The position numbers and the translations under genes are program-made. A DNA stretch of 64,000 nt, taken from NCBI RefSeq assembly GCF_000816245.1, contig NZ_CP007769.1:404464-468463 (forward strand), in the 5' to 3' direction. The DNA comes from Campylobacter sp. RM16704 (GTDB lineage Bacteria; Campylobacterota; Campylobacteria; Campylobacterales; Campylobacteraceae). This document shows positions 36,144 to 46,875 of the stretch, one piece after another. Each line of letters begins with the position of its first letter. The stretch's first letter is position 1. The notes below the pieces were generated by a model, which searched no databases, was not told the origin of the DNA, and saw nothing but the letters and a program-made list of their open reading frames with translations.

Positions 36144-36527
36144 GTGCCAACCATAAATCAATTGGTTAGAAAAGAGCGTAAAAAAGTTTTAGAAAAATCT
36201 AAATCACCAGCGCTTAAAAATTGCCCACAAAGAAGGGGAGTTTGTACTAGGGTTTATACAACAACCCCTAAAAAACCAAACTCAGCGTTAAGAAAAGTTG
36301 CCAAAGTAAGACTTACAAGTGGCTTTGAAGTTATTAGTTATATCGGTGGTGAGGGTCACAACCTACAAGAACACAGCATTGTTTTAGTGCGTGGTGGTAG
36401 GGTAAAAGACTTACCAGGTGTTAAGTATCACATTGTTCGTGGTGCCTTAGATACTGCAGGTGTTGCAAAAAGAACTGTTTCTCGTTCTAAATATGGTGCA
36501 AAACGCCCTAAAGCAGCAGCTAAGTAA
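36144..36527 (+). CDS. rpsL: 30S ribosomal protein S12, GTG start
   Basis: The 127-residue decoding-centre protein reads [20 protein letters not shown]. The start is the GTG at 36144: AAAGGA sits six bases upstream and the family begins M-P-T-I-N. An in-frame ATG at 36129 would place the Shine-Dalgarno inside the gene. [13 protein letters not shown] and [13 protein letters not shown] are wild type at the two lysines whose mutation gives streptomycin resistance. First gene of the str operon. Confidence 0.96.
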   Translation: MPTINQLVRKERKKVLEKSKSPALKNCPQRRGVCTRVYTTTPKKPNSALRKVAKVRLTSGFEVISYIGGEGHNLQEHSIVLVRGGRVKDLPGVKYHIVRGALDTAGVAKRTVSRSKYGAKRPKAAAK

Positions 36528-36539
36528 TAAAATTGCAGA

Positions 36540-36556
36540 CAAATCCGTTAGATTTG
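36540..36556 (+). promoter_or_regulatory. Short hairpin between rpsL and rpsG
   Basis: CAAATC pairs with GATTTG around CGTTA in the rpsL-rpsG gap, the place where E. coli S7 binds its own mRNA. Only six pairs, so weak evidence. Confidence 0.3.
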
Positions 36557-36585
36557 ATTTTGTTTGAGTAAAATTATAAATTTGA

Positions 36586-37065
<480 letters not shown>

Positions 37066-37077
37066 GAGGAGTAAAAT

Positions 37078-39153
37078 ATGTCAAGAAGTACTCCTTTAAA
37101 AAAAGTTAGAAATATAGGTATTGCAGCTCATATTGATGCAGGTAAAACAACCACTAGTGAAAGAATTCTTTTCTTTACAGGTATGAGTCATAAAATTGGT
37201 GAAGTGCATGATGGTGCAGCTACAATGGACTGGATGGAGCAAGAAAAAGAAAGAGGTATTACTATTACTTCTGCTGCTACAACTTGTTTTTGGAAAAATC
37301 ACCAAATTAACCTTATAGACACTCCAGGCCACGTTGATTTTACTATTGAAGTTGAAAGATCAATGCGTGTTTTAGATGGTGCAGTTTCTGTTTTTTGTTC
37401 TGTAGGTGGAGTTCAGCCACAATCTGAAACAGTTTGGAGACAAGCAAATAAATATGGTGTTCCAAGAATTGTTTTTGTTAACAAAATGGATAGAATTGGT
37501 GCAAATTTCTTTAATGTTGAAGAGCAAATCAAAAATCGTTTAAAAGGTAATCCTGTTCCACTTCAAATTCCAATTGGTGCTGAAGATAATTTCAAAGGTG
37601 TGATTGATCTTATCACAATGAAAGCTTTAGTTTGGGAAGATGAAAACAAACCAACTGATTATGTAGAAAAGGAAATTCCAGCTGAATTAATGGAAAAAGC
37701 TGAAGAATATCGCACTAAAATGATAGAAGCAGTATCTGAAACATCTGATGAATTGATGGAAAAATATCTAGGTGGGGAAGAACTTACTCAAGATGAAATC
37801 AGAGCAGGAATTAAAGCTGGGTGTTTAAGTCTTTCTATGGTTCCTATGCTTTGCGGAACTGCATTTAAAAACAAAGGTATACAACCTTTGCTTGATGCTG
37901 TTGTTGCATATTTACCAGCTCCTGATGAAGTGGCTAATATTAAAGGTGAATATGAAGATGGAACTGAAGTTTCTGTAAAATCAACTGATGATGGTGAATT
38001 TGCAGGGCTTGCATTTAAAATTATGACTGATCCATTTGTTGGACAACTTACTTTCGTTCGTGTGTATAGAGGAAGTTTAGAAAGTGGTTCTTATGCATAT
38101 AATTCAACAAAAGATAAAAAAGAAAGAATCGGTCGTCTTTTGAAAATGCATTCTAATAAAAGAGAAGAAATTAAAACTTTATATGCTGGAGAAATTGGAG
38201 CTGTTGTTGGTCTTAAAGATACATTAACTGGTGATACTTTAGCAAGTGAAAAAGATAAAGTTATTTTGGAAAGAATGGATTTTCCAGATCCTGTTATTTC
38301 TGTTGCAGTTGAACCTAAAACAAAAGCTGATCAAGAGAAAATGTCTATAGCTTTAAATAAATTAGCTCAAGAAGATCCAAGCTTTAGAGTTTCAACTGAT
38401 GAAGAAAGTGGACAAACCATCATTTCAGGTATGGGTGAGCTTCACTTAGAAATCATTGTTGATCGTATGCTTAGAGAATTTAAGGTAGAAGCAGAGGTAG
38501 GTCAGCCTCAAGTTGCTTATCGTGAAACTATTAGAAAAACTGTTGAGCAAGAATATAAATATGCTAAACAATCTGGTGGTCGTGGACAATACGGACATGT
38601 ATTCTTAAGACTTGAACCGCTTGAACCAGGTAGTGGATATGAATTTGTAAATGATATCAAAGGTGGGGTAATTCCAAAAGAATATATTCCAGCGGTTGAT
38701 AAAGGTGTTCAAGAAGCATTACAAAATGGTGTTTTAGCGGGATATCCTGTTGAAGATGTTAAAGTGACTGTTTATGATGGAAGTTACCACGAAGTGGATT
38801 CTTCTGAAATGGCATTTAAACTCGCAGCTTCTATGGGCTTTAAAGAAGGTGCTAGAAAGGCAGGTGCTGTAATACTTGAGCCTATGATGAAAGTTGAAGT
38901 TGAAACTCCAGAAGAGTATATGGGTGATGTGATAGGTGATTTAAATAAACGCCGTGGCCAAGTAAATTCAATGGATGAAAGAGGCGGCAATAAAATCATT
39001 ACCGCGTTTTGTCCTTTGGCTGAAATGTTTGGTTACTCAACTGATCTTAGAAGTCAAACTCAAGGCCGTGCTACTTATTCTATGGAATTTGATCACTATG
39101 ATGAAGTTCCAAAAAATGTTTCTGAAGAAATTATCAAAAAAAGAAATGGTTAA
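37078..39153 (+). CDS. fusA: Elongation factor G
   Basis: The 691-residue translocase GTPase has G1 AHIDAGKTT at about residues 17-25, DTPGHVDFT at about 81-89, and NKMDR at about 135-139. Domain IV contains [19 protein letters not shown] near residue 500. It ends the str operon here; unlike many bacteria, tuf does not follow. AGAGGAG lies before the ATG. No fusidic-acid-resistance change could be judged by eye. Confidence 0.97.
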   Translation: MSRSTPLKKVRNIGIAAHIDAGKTTTSERILFFTGMSHKIGEVHDGAATMDWMEQEKERGITITSAATTCFWKNHQINLIDTPGHVDFTIEVERSMRVLDGAVSVFCSVGGVQPQSETVWRQANKYGVPRIVFVNKMDRIGANFFNVEEQIKNRLKGNPVPLQIPIGAEDNFKGVIDLITMKALVWEDENKPTDYVEKEIPAELMEKAEEYRTKMIEAVSETSDELMEKYLGGEELTQDEIRAGIKAGCLSLSMVPMLCGTAFKNKGIQPLLDAVVAYLPAPDEVANIKGEYEDGTEVSVKSTDDGEFAGLAFKIMTDPFVGQLTFVRVYRGSLESGSYAYNSTKDKKERIGRLLKMHSNKREEIKTLYAGEIGAVVGLKDTLTGDTLASEKDKVILERMDFPDPVISVAVEPKTKADQEKMSIALNKLAQEDPSFRVSTDEESGQTIISGMGELHLEIIVDRMLREFKVEAEVGQPQVAYRETIRKTVEQEYKYAKQSGGRGQYGHVFLRLEPLEPGSGYEFVNDIKGGVIPKEYIPAVDKGVQEALQNGVLAGYPVEDVKVTVYDGSYHEVDSSEMAFKLAASMGFKEGARKAGAVILEPMMKVEVETPEEYMGDVIGDLNKRRGQVNSMDERGGNKIITAFCPLAEMFGYSTDLRSQTQGRATYSMEFDHYDEVPKNVSEEIIKKRNG

Positions 39154-39157
39154 TATA

Positions 39158-39183
39158 TCAAGATGAGTGAGAACTCATCTTGA
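39158..39183. terminator. Hairpin after fusA
   Basis: TCAAGATGAG (39158-39167) pairs perfectly with CTCATCTTGA (39174-39183). The plus side lacks a long T-run, the sequence after it being GCTTTATTTATG. It lies between converging genes and probably terminates fusA. Confidence 0.6.
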
Positions 39184-39186
39184 GCT

Positions 39187-39675
39187 TTATTTATGTCCTT
39201 TAGTATCAACTAGTTTAATTTCTTCTTTATTAATATCATAAGCTTTTCCAAAACCTTTAACATATCTTCCGTTTTTTAATACGAGTTTAAATAAATGGAA
39301 ATCTTGCATATTTTTTATAGTTTTTATTATTTCTTCTTCTTGTGGATTTTGTTTTTTATAATATTCTAATATATAATCAAAATTTTCATTATTTCTTTCT
39401 ATTTCTAAAGTTTTAACTTTAAATTTTAACCTTTTTCTAGCAAGTATAGAAAAAGTGTTTTGTTCATCTTCTATAAACATTATTTCTATATTTTCACTAT
39501 TATATTTAACACCTTCAAAGTGTTCGGCTATTTCACTGATATAAATATAAAAACTATCTTTTATCTTTATAATAGGAGCATAAGAGCATATGACTTGTTT
39601 TTTTAAATTTATAGTTGATAGTATAATGCTTTTGCAGCTTTGTATAAAATCATTTATTTCATTATGTAATTGCAT
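39187..39675 (-). CDS. HugZ/ChuZ-like haem-oxygenase-fold protein (short form)
   Basis: The 162-residue protein has the split-barrel (pyridoxamine-phosphate-oxidase-like) pattern of HugZ proteins. The N-terminal strand IILSTINLKKQVICSYAPII is followed by YIYISEIAEHFEGVKYN and the typical C-terminal FKLVLKNGRYVKGFGKAYDI. The last residues KGHK supply a His that may match the C-terminal haem-binding His of HugZ. It is about 90 residues shorter than HugZ/ChuZ (about 250), lacking their extra N-terminal domain. Family assignment is by motif memory; haem binding is inferred. Confidence 0.65.
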   Translation of the reverse strand: MQLHNEINDFIQSCKSIILSTINLKKQVICSYAPIIKIKDSFYIYISEIAEHFEGVKYNSENIEIMFIEDEQNTFSILARKRLKFKVKTLEIERNNENFDYILEYYKKQNPQEEEIIKTIKNMQDFHLFKLVLKNGRYVKGFGKAYDINKEEIKLVDTKGHK

Positions 39676-39725
39676 GTAATTTCCTCAATATTTTACAAAA
39701 GAAATAAGAAGTGAAGAAGAATTTT

Positions 39726-41099
39726 TTATTCTTCTTCTTCAGTAGTATTTTTACGAACTACTTTGACACGTTCTATGCTATTGCCATCCATTTTTTTTAC
39801 CTCATAGTAGCAAAATTCATCTTCTATTCTATCTCCAACAACTGGTAAGCGTCCTAAAAGATTAAATACATATCCACCTATAGTAACTTGTTCTAATTCT
39901 TCATTATAAGATATATCTAGCAACTCTTCCACTTCACTAATTTCATATCTTCCTTGAAATTCATAGATATTTTCTGCAAGTTTTTTAAAATGTGGACTAG
40001 AATCATCATGTTCATCATTAATATCGCCGATAATTTCTTCCATAATATCTTCCATAGTTAAAAGACCAGCTGTTCCACCATATTCATCTACCACCAATGC
40101 TGTATGAACTTGCTCTTTATTCATCATAAAAAGAACCTTAGAGATACTAATGTTTTCTGGAACTAGTATCATTTTAATTAAAAAATCATCTAGATTTTTC
40201 TTATTTTTACTAAGTTCATTTTGCATAATATCTCTTATATGTACCATACCTAAAATAATATCTTTAGAACCATCTATATAAGGAAAGCGTGTGTGTTTAT
40301 ATTGACATACAACCTGCATATTTTCTTCATAACTTTTTTGTTTATTAAGACAAATCATATCTTTTCTAGGTGTCATAATTTCTTTTGCAACTGTATCTGA
40401 AAAATCAACAGCATTGCGTATGATTTCTGTTTCAAATTCATCTAATATTCCGCCCTTTTGGCTTTCACTTGCGATAAATTTAATTTCTTCTTCAGAATGA
40501 CTTAACTCGTGTTCTTTTGCCGGTTTAATACCTATAACTTTTAAAGAAATTGCAGCTAAAAAATCAAATGTTTTAATAAATGGCAAGAAAAGCAACCAAA
40601 ACAAATGTAATGGTCTTGCAACCCATAAAACAGCTTTATCTGCAATAGCTATAGCAACACTTTTTGGAACTAATTCACCTAAAACAACATGTAATAATGT
40701 AATAATTGCAAAAGCTATAATAAAAGCCATAGTATGAATTAGTGCAGGAGTTAATCCTAAATTAGCCAAAGGAATTTCTAATATTTTTGCAATAGCGGGT
40801 TCACCAATCCATCCAAGCGCCAAAGAACTTAATGTAATACCAAGTTGACAAGCACTTAAATAAGTATCAAGTTTTGAAGTAACTTCTAGAGCTTTTTTTG
40901 CATTGCGTTTTTTTTCTTTTATCATTTCTTCAAGTTTTGATCTACGTACCTTGACAATACTAAATTCAGAAAGAACAAAAAAACCATTTAAAAATACTAA
41001 GACTAATGCAATAAAAATCATAAAAGTAGAATAGCCTATATCTATAGAGGCAACAGTGGGTAAAGTTTGATTTAAGTCTAAAATTTGACTGGGGTCCAA
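39726..41099 (-). CDS. CNNM/CBS/CorC-type membrane protein (hemolysin-C family)
   Basis: The 457-residue protein has an N-terminal CNNM (DUF21) membrane domain, with about four hydrophobic segments at residues 20-170 and VKVRRSKLEEM and LGELVPKSVAIA motifs. A pair of CBS domains follows at about 215-335 (IMTPRKDMICL and VDEYGGTAGLLTMEDIMEEIIGDI). The C-terminal CorC_HlyC domain is at about 350-445 and contains RLPVVGDRIE. Family members handle Mg/Co efflux; the hemolysin name is historical. It resembles C. jejuni Cj0183, which also neighbours an SbmA-like gene. Confidence 0.9.
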   Translation of the reverse strand: MDPSQILDLNQTLPTVASIDIGYSTFMIFIALVLVFLNGFFVLSEFSIVKVRRSKLEEMIKEKKRNAKKALEVTSKLDTYLSACQLGITLSSLALGWIGEPAIAKILEIPLANLGLTPALIHTMAFIIAFAIITLLHVVLGELVPKSVAIAIADKAVLWVARPLHLFWLLFLPFIKTFDFLAAISLKVIGIKPAKEHELSHSEEEIKFIASESQKGGILDEFETEIIRNAVDFSDTVAKEIMTPRKDMICLNKQKSYEENMQVVCQYKHTRFPYIDGSKDIILGMVHIRDIMQNELSKNKKNLDDFLIKMILVPENISISKVLFMMNKEQVHTALVVDEYGGTAGLLTMEDIMEEIIGDINDEHDDSSPHFKKLAENIYEFQGRYEISEVEELLDISYNEELEQVTIGGYVFNLLGRLPVVGDRIEDEFCYYEVKKMDGNSIERVKVVRKNTTEEEE

Positions 41100-41171
41100 A
41101 AAAACTCCTTTAATAAAAATTTCGCAAAATTATATCAAAAGTAAGCTATAAAAATTGCTTAAAAAATGTAT

Positions 41172-42146
41172 TTATTTAATTTTTCTATAATCTATATTTT
41201 TTTCAAATTCATCTAAACGCTTATAAATACTACGCAATTGTGTAATAGTAGTCCAATTTGTAATAAAAATACTAAACGAAGATCTAACCTGATCAAAAGC
41301 ATTTCCAACTTGTATGATAATACCAAGTTGTATAAGTCCTAAAAATAAGCTAGGAGCCATAATTAAAAAAGGAACTATAACCATAATTTGTTCAAATAAA
41401 TAAAGCCATATGTTAAAATATCCATAGTGTAAAAATAATCTTTTATAATTAATTTTAAGTCCGGTAAATAAACTTAAAATACTTTCATCATTAGCATAGT
41501 TTTTTCTATCATCTTCTGCAAATACAAGTTCTTTTCTAAAGGCAGCTTCTGCTTTTTGATTATTATATTCAAGTCCAGGCAGTTTAATACCAACAAACCA
41601 TGATATAACAAGACCCCCTAAAGAAACCAAAAAAGCTATCCATACCAAAGAACCTTTGATATCTTTTAAAATAGGCAAATTTACATGCTCACTAAGCATC
41701 CATAATATTGGTATAAAAGCAATTAAAGTCATTATAGCTTTTACAAAAGCTAGCCCTAAACTCTCTATAATTTTAGAAAAATTATAAATATCTTCTTGAA
41801 TTCTTTGAGAGCTTCCCTCAATATTATCATCTTTTTTTTGCCAAAATTTAATATAATCAAAAGTCATAGCTTCTCGCCATTTAAAAGCATAAACACTACC
41901 AAAATATTGAGTTATAGTAGCTATTAAAACATAAGGCAATGCTAAATATAAAAATTGCTTTATAAAATAATAAAAATCATTTATGCTATGATTTTTAGCA
42001 TCTTGTAATACATCATAAAATTGTTTATACCATTCATTAATTGCAACATTAATTGAAGTTTGGGCTAACAAAGAACCTAATAAAAAAAATAAACCCAAAT
42101 AAGCCCATAAGATCCATTTTCTAGAATAAAAGAAAGATTTAAACAT
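41172..42146 (-). CDS. SbmA/BacA-family peptide transporter
   Basis: The 324-residue inner-membrane protein has about six transmembrane helices in the ABC-exporter arrangement but no ATPase domain. Typical features are NVAINEWYKQFYDVLQDAK near residue 33, RIQEDIYNF near residue 116, and the C-terminal VGNAFDQVRSSFSIFITNWTTITQLRSIYKRLDEFE. SbmA/BacA proteins import peptides by proton symport. It is shorter than the E. coli form (about 400) but has the core intact. It starts one base after the putP-like stop, so the two probably share a transcript. Confidence 0.88.
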   Translation of the reverse strand: MFKSFFYSRKWILWAYLGLFFLLGSLLAQTSINVAINEWYKQFYDVLQDAKNHSINDFYYFIKQFLYLALPYVLIATITQYFGSVYAFKWREAMTFDYIKFWQKKDDNIEGSSQRIQEDIYNFSKIIESLGLAFVKAIMTLIAFIPILWMLSEHVNLPILKDIKGSLVWIAFLVSLGGLVISWFVGIKLPGLEYNNQKAEAAFRKELVFAEDDRKNYANDESILSLFTGLKINYKRLFLHYGYFNIWLYLFEQIMVIVPFLIMAPSLFLGLIQLGIIIQVGNAFDQVRSSFSIFITNWTTITQLRSIYKRLDEFEKNIDYRKIK

Positions 42147-42147
42147 T

Positions 42148-43626
42148 TTAGACTTCTTTTAGCATTTTTTCATAGTGTTTTATTGTATGTTTTTTTGCTT
42201 TAAAAATTAGACTAAAAACTATAATAAAACAACTTGCAACTAAAAATCCAGGAATGATTTCATAAATTTTTATAAAATTTGAACCAAAATTTTTATAAAA
42301 AATTACAGTTAATGCTCCACTTATCATACCTGCTATAGCACCTTCTTTACTCATATTTTTATAAAATAATGAAAATAAAACAACACTTCCAAAACTTGCC
42401 CCAAATCCTGCCCAAGCATAGGAAACTATACTTAAAATTTGACTTTGAGTGTCAAGAGATAATAAAAAAGCTACTAGTGCTACCATTAATACAGCTAAAC
42501 GAGATAGTAAAGTTATTTTATTATCATCTGTTTTTCTTTTTAGAATTTGTGTATAAAAATCTTGTGCTAAACTAGAAGCACATACTAACAATTGAGAACT
42601 TGCAGTACTCATAATAGCAGCTAGTATAGCAGATAATAAAATTCCAGCTACCCAAGGGTTAAAAAGCATTTGAGACATTACGATGAATATTCTTTCAGGA
42701 TCATTTAAAGTAAGATTAAATTTAGCAACATAAGCAATACCTAAAAATCCTATCATAGCAGCACCAAATAAAGAAACTACCATCCAAGTTATACCTATAA
42801 AAGTCGCTGTAGGAATTTCTTTTACATTTTTTATCGAGATAAAACGAATTAAAATATGAGGTTGTCCAAAATATCCAAGTCCCCAAGCTAATGTTGAAAT
42901 TACTACTATCCAACCTCCGCCATCTAAACCAAAAGCTTGAGGTTTTACATTATTTATAGTTGAAAAAGCTTCTCCAAATCCACCTAATTCAAAAATCATT
43001 ACAAAAGGAATGATTATGAGTGAACTCATCATCAAAAGTCCTTGTATCATATCAGTCCAACACACTGCTTTATATCCACCTAAAAAGGTATATAAAACAA
43101 TGACTAAAAATCCAATACTTAATGCAAGAGTATATGATAAATTAAATACACTTTCAAAAAGTTTTGCACCGCTTACTAATCCTGCACTAATATAAATAGT
43201 AAAGAATACTAAAATAACTATCGCACATATGCTTCTTAAAATGTGTTTATCATCATGAAAACGGCTTTCAAAAAAATCAGGAATTGTAATGCACTCTTTG
43301 GCTATTTGAGAAAAAATTTTAAGTCTTTTTGCTACAAAAGTCCAGTTTAAAAACATACCAAAACTTAAGCCTATAGCTATATAAATTTGTCCTAGACCTG
43401 CTGCATACAAAGCACCAGGAAAAGCCATCAAAAGCCAACTACTCATATCTGAAGCTCCTGCACTTAAAGCAGATACTACAGGTCCCATAGAAGCATTGCC
43501 TAAAAAATAATCTTTGCTATTTTGATTTTTTTTATAAAAATAAAATCCTATAAAAAGCATTAAAAACGCATAAGTGATAAAAGTCACAATAATAGGATAA
43601 GAAAGTTCTACACTTTGTAAATTCAT
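42148..43626 (-). CDS. putP: Sodium/proline symporter
   Basis: The 492-residue SSF-family symporter has about thirteen transmembrane helices. It has [51 protein letters not shown] (residues 40-90), a close PutP signature that includes the sodium-site Ala/Ser residues, and [24 protein letters not shown] near residue 335-358, the TM8 sodium motif. Proline is a key carbon source in Campylobacter. No putA is next to it here. The SbmA-like gene follows it after one base. Confidence 0.9.
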   Translation of the reverse strand: MNLQSVELSYPIIVTFITYAFLMLFIGFYFYKKNQNSKDYFLGNASMGPVVSALSAGASDMSSWLLMAFPGALYAAGLGQIYIAIGLSFGMFLNWTFVAKRLKIFSQIAKECITIPDFFESRFHDDKHILRSICAIVILVFFTIYISAGLVSGAKLFESVFNLSYTLALSIGFLVIVLYTFLGGYKAVCWTDMIQGLLMMSSLIIIPFVMIFELGGFGEAFSTINNVKPQAFGLDGGGWIVVISTLAWGLGYFGQPHILIRFISIKNVKEIPTATFIGITWMVVSLFGAAMIGFLGIAYVAKFNLTLNDPERIFIVMSQMLFNPWVAGILLSAILAAIMSTASSQLLVCASSLAQDFYTQILKRKTDDNKITLLSRLAVLMVALVAFLLSLDTQSQILSIVSYAWAGFGASFGSVVLFSLFYKNMSKEGAIAGMISGALTVIFYKNFGSNFIKIYEIIPGFLVASCFIIVFSLIFKAKKHTIKHYEKMLKEV

Positions 43627-43885
43627 AAGTGTCCTTAAAAAATTAAAAAATTATTATTTTACTTTTTTTATTTTAAAAAAACATTATAAAAATTTATTGA
43701 TTGTTTAGCAATTAACAAGGTTAATATTTGAAATTTAATTGTAAATATTAAAAGTTTATTTTATATATTTTAGATAAAATATTTAACCTAACATTCGTTG
43801 GCTTTGCTTTTTGTAGTTTAAGTAAAATATTATTATAATTTAATGGTTGTTTTATTGTGATTTATAGCAGAAAAAGGTTTTTAAA
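43627..43885. promoter_or_regulatory. Divergent AT-rich region before the nuclease gene
   Basis: This 259-base divergent gap between putP and the DUF262 gene is highly AT-rich with many TATAAT-like words (for example TATTATAATTTA at about 43830). A GC-richer island ACATTCGTTGGCTTTGC stands near 43792. No clear repeat, operator or RNA was found. Confidence 0.3.
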
Positions 43886-45652
43886 ATGAAAGAATTTGAA
43901 GTTGAAAGTAAATCTATTGTTGATATATTCAGTAGCAATAACATTTATAGGATACCAAATTATCAAAGGCCATATAAATGGGAAGATGAACAAGTTGAAC
44001 AATTATTTGATGATATATATGAAGCATATAAAAATAGTAAACACGATGAAGGTGAAAATTATTTTTTAGGTTCTATTGTTGTTACAAAACAATCAAATGA
44101 TAATTATGAATATGAAGTGATTGATGGACAGCAAAGAATCACTACGCTAATGATATTATTTTGTGTTTTAAGAGATTGTTTTAAAGATATTAATAAAGAA
44201 TACAAAAATCCAGATGACATAAATATACAAAGAATTGAACAATGTATATATATAAACAATCATTTTCAAAGATTAAAATTTTCGCAAAATCCGCAATATA
44301 AAAACGAATTTGATTTGTTATTTTTAAGCAATGGAAATAACATAAAAACTTTTAAAAAACCTAGCAAAAAAGAAATAAAATCAGATGATCCCAAATTTAA
44401 ATATAAAAATACAGCTGTGATAATTTATGAAAAATTAAGTTATCTATCAAATATAAGTAAAGATGAAATTAATAATTTTGTTAATTATCTATTTAATAAA
44501 GTATTGTTAATTAAAATTATTTGCAGTAATTTGAATACCGCAATTAAATTGTTTCAAACAATTAATGACAGAGGTCTTGATTTAACTCAATTAGACCTGA
44601 TTAAAAGCATTTTAATAAATAAAATATATGAAGAAAATAAAGATGATTTACAATATGCAAAAAATGAAGAAAATTCATTTATTATGGTTTGGAAAGAAAT
44701 TGAAACTATATTATCTAAAACAGGTAATTACCAAGAAATAAATATGGAAGACATGTTTACTTTATTTGGTTATTTCTTATTAGGTGGTAATCCTAAAAAA
44801 TCATTGCATATAGAATTAGAAAATCAATTCAAAAGAAAAACGACTAAAGAAATTATTGATGAATTTAAAAATTTTTGTAATGAATATGTGAATGATTTAT
44901 TTAATAATAATAACAAAATAGTAAATTCTTTTTGGTATTTGCCATGGAAAATACATCCTATGGCAGTTGTAATGACTTCGTTACATACTAAATATAGAGA
45001 TCATTTAACATTATTGGTTTTGCTTAGAAAATTTTATTATTTATATTGGATTTCTGGCTACACTTTATCAAAAATAAAGCAAACATCTTTTCAACTGATA
45101 AATATGATAAAAGATAATAAAGATATATCAGAAATAAATGAAATTTTGATAAATAAACACAATAAAGATGATGTGGAAAGAAAAGTTATAGAAAATTTAT
45201 TAAATAAGGATATATACAATCATAATAAATGGATTAAACCTCTGCTAATCCTTATAGAATATAATCAAGATGATAGTGAAGAAAGAGAATTTGTTGATTT
45301 AGAAGAAGCTCATATAGAACATATATTGCCAAAATCTTATGAAAAATTCTATTCTTATATAGATAAAGAAATTGCCGATAATAATCTAAATAGCTGTTGT
45401 AATTTAACACTATTGAAAAGTAAAAAGAATATAGAAGCTGGCAATAAGCCATTTGATAAAAAAATAGAAATTTACAAAGGTGAAGGAAAAGATAAAAAAC
45501 AAAGCTCTTTTTTGATTACACAAATAATTGTAAATAATTATGAAAAAAGAGAAATAATGGAATGGAACGAAGATGCAATGAAAAATAGAAAAAAATGGTT
45601 TTGTAATGAAATAGAAAAATTATTTAATATAAAAATGAAGGAAAATAAATGA
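43886..45652 (+). CDS. DUF262/DUF1524 (GmrSD-like) nuclease
   Basis: The 588-residue single-chain protein is of the GmrSD-like kind. The N-terminal DUF262 (GmrS-like, ParB-type NTPase) domain has IPNYQRPYKWEDEQVEQLFDDI at about residues 18-39 and IDGQQRITTLMILF at about 77-90; the DGQQR motif is exact. The C-terminal DUF1524 HNH-type nuclease domain has EEAHIEHILPKS at about 473-484 and NLTLLKSKKNIEAGNKPF further on. Relatives act as type IV restriction or anti-phage enzymes cutting modified DNA. It overlaps the downstream dehydrogenase by four bases (ATGA). Defence role is inferred; no toxin partner is seen. Confidence 0.88.
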   Translation: MKEFEVESKSIVDIFSSNNIYRIPNYQRPYKWEDEQVEQLFDDIYEAYKNSKHDEGENYFLGSIVVTKQSNDNYEYEVIDGQQRITTLMILFCVLRDCFKDINKEYKNPDDINIQRIEQCIYINNHFQRLKFSQNPQYKNEFDLLFLSNGNNIKTFKKPSKKEIKSDDPKFKYKNTAVIIYEKLSYLSNISKDEINNFVNYLFNKVLLIKIICSNLNTAIKLFQTINDRGLDLTQLDLIKSILINKIYEENKDDLQYAKNEENSFIMVWKEIETILSKTGNYQEINMEDMFTLFGYFLLGGNPKKSLHIELENQFKRKTTKEIIDEFKNFCNEYVNDLFNNNNKIVNSFWYLPWKIHPMAVVMTSLHTKYRDHLTLLVLLRKFYYLYWISGYTLSKIKQTSFQLINMIKDNKDISEINEILINKHNKDDVERKVIENLLNKDIYNHNKWIKPLLILIEYNQDDSEEREFVDLEEAHIEHILPKSYEKFYSYIDKEIADNNLNSCCNLTLLKSKKNIEAGNKPFDKKIEIYKGEGKDKKQSSFLITQIIVNNYEKREIMEWNEDAMKNRKKWFCNEIEKLFNIKMKENK

Positions 45653-46854
45653 AAAATCTTTTAATAATAGGGGCTGGTGGGGTAAGTAGAGTAGCTACAG
45701 CAAAATGTGCTATGAATGCTGATGTATTTAGTAAAATAACTTTAGCAAGTAGAACAAAAAGCAAATGCGATGAAATAGCTAAATTTATAAAAGATCGTTT
45801 AGGAGTGCAAATTCAAACTGCACAAATTGATGCTGATGATACTGATGCGGTTGTTGAACTTATAAAACAAACAGGTGCTGAAATTTTATTAAATGTAGCT
45901 CTACCTTATCAAGATTTAAGCTTGATGGATGCTTGTATAAAAACCAAAATTCATTATGTAGATACTGCAAATTACGAACACCCTGATTTAGCAAAATTTG
46001 AATATAAAGAACAATGGGCTAAAAATGAAAAATTTAAAGAAGCTGGAATTTTAGGACTTTTAGGTAGTGGTTTTGATCCTGGTGTTACTAATGTATTTTG
46101 CGCTTATGCACAACAAAATTTATTTGATGAAATCCATTATATAGACATACTTGATTGCAATGCTGGAGATCATGGATATGCTTTTGCTACAAATTTTAAT
46201 CCTGAAATAAATTTAAGAGAAGTATCAGCAAAAGGGCGTTATTGGGAAAATGGCAAATGGATAGAAACTGATCCTATGCAAATAAAAATGGAGTGGGATT
46301 ATCCTGAAGTTGGTGTAAAAGATAGTTATTTGCTTTATCATGAAGAATTAGAAAGTTTAGTAAAAAACATAAAAGGTTTAAAAAGAATAAGATTTTTCAT
46401 GACTTTTGGACAAAGTTATTTAATGCATATGAAATGTTTAGAAAATGTAGGAATGCTCGGTATTAAACCTATAATGCATAAAGGCGTAGAGATAATTCCT
46501 ATTGAATTTTTAAAGACTTTATTGCCTGATCCTGCTAGTTTAGGCCCTAGAACAAAAGGATATACAAATATAGGTTGTGTTATAAGAGGCATTAAAGATG
46601 GTAAAGATAAACAAATTTATATTTATAATGTTTGCAATCATGAAGAATGTTTTAAAGAAACGGGGGCTCAAGCAGTAAGTTATACAACCGGAGTTCCAGC
46701 TATGATAGGAACAAAACTAATAGCTAAAGGTATTTGGAAAGGACAAGGCGTGTTTAATATGGAAGAATTTGATGCTAAGCCTTTTATGGATGAGTTAAAT
46801 TCTCAAGGACTTCCTTGGAAAATCATAGAAATGGAGCCAAATTTAGGTAATTAA
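45649..46854 (+). CDS. Carboxynorspermidine/carboxyspermidine dehydrogenase-type protein
   Basis: The 401-residue saccharopine-dehydrogenase-fold enzyme starts KNLLIIGAGGVSRVATAKCA, the Rossmann GxGGVG-like motif, with SRTKSKCDEIA following. The mid-section has LGSGFDPGVTNVFCAYAQ (residues about 138-155) and the C-terminal half has SYTTGVPAMIGTKLIAKGIW. In Campylobacter the homologue (Cj0172c) reductively joins aspartate semialdehyde to putrescine for spermidine synthesis. The start ATG overlaps the nuclease stop by four bases, with AAGGAAAAT as ribosome site inside that gene. Confidence 0.88.
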   Translation: MKNLLIIGAGGVSRVATAKCAMNADVFSKITLASRTKSKCDEIAKFIKDRLGVQIQTAQIDADDTDAVVELIKQTGAEILLNVALPYQDLSLMDACIKTKIHYVDTANYEHPDLAKFEYKEQWAKNEKFKEAGILGLLGSGFDPGVTNVFCAYAQQNLFDEIHYIDILDCNAGDHGYAFATNFNPEINLREVSAKGRYWENGKWIETDPMQIKMEWDYPEVGVKDSYLLYHEELESLVKNIKGLKRIRFFMTFGQSYLMHMKCLENVGMLGIKPIMHKGVEIIPIEFLKTLLPDPASLGPRTKGYTNIGCVIRGIKDGKDKQIYIYNVCNHEECFKETGAQAVSYTTGVPAMIGTKLIAKGIWKGQGVFNMEEFDAKPFMDELNSQGLPWKIIEMEPNLGN

Positions 46855-46875
46855 AAATTAGTTAAAGTTTAAAAA

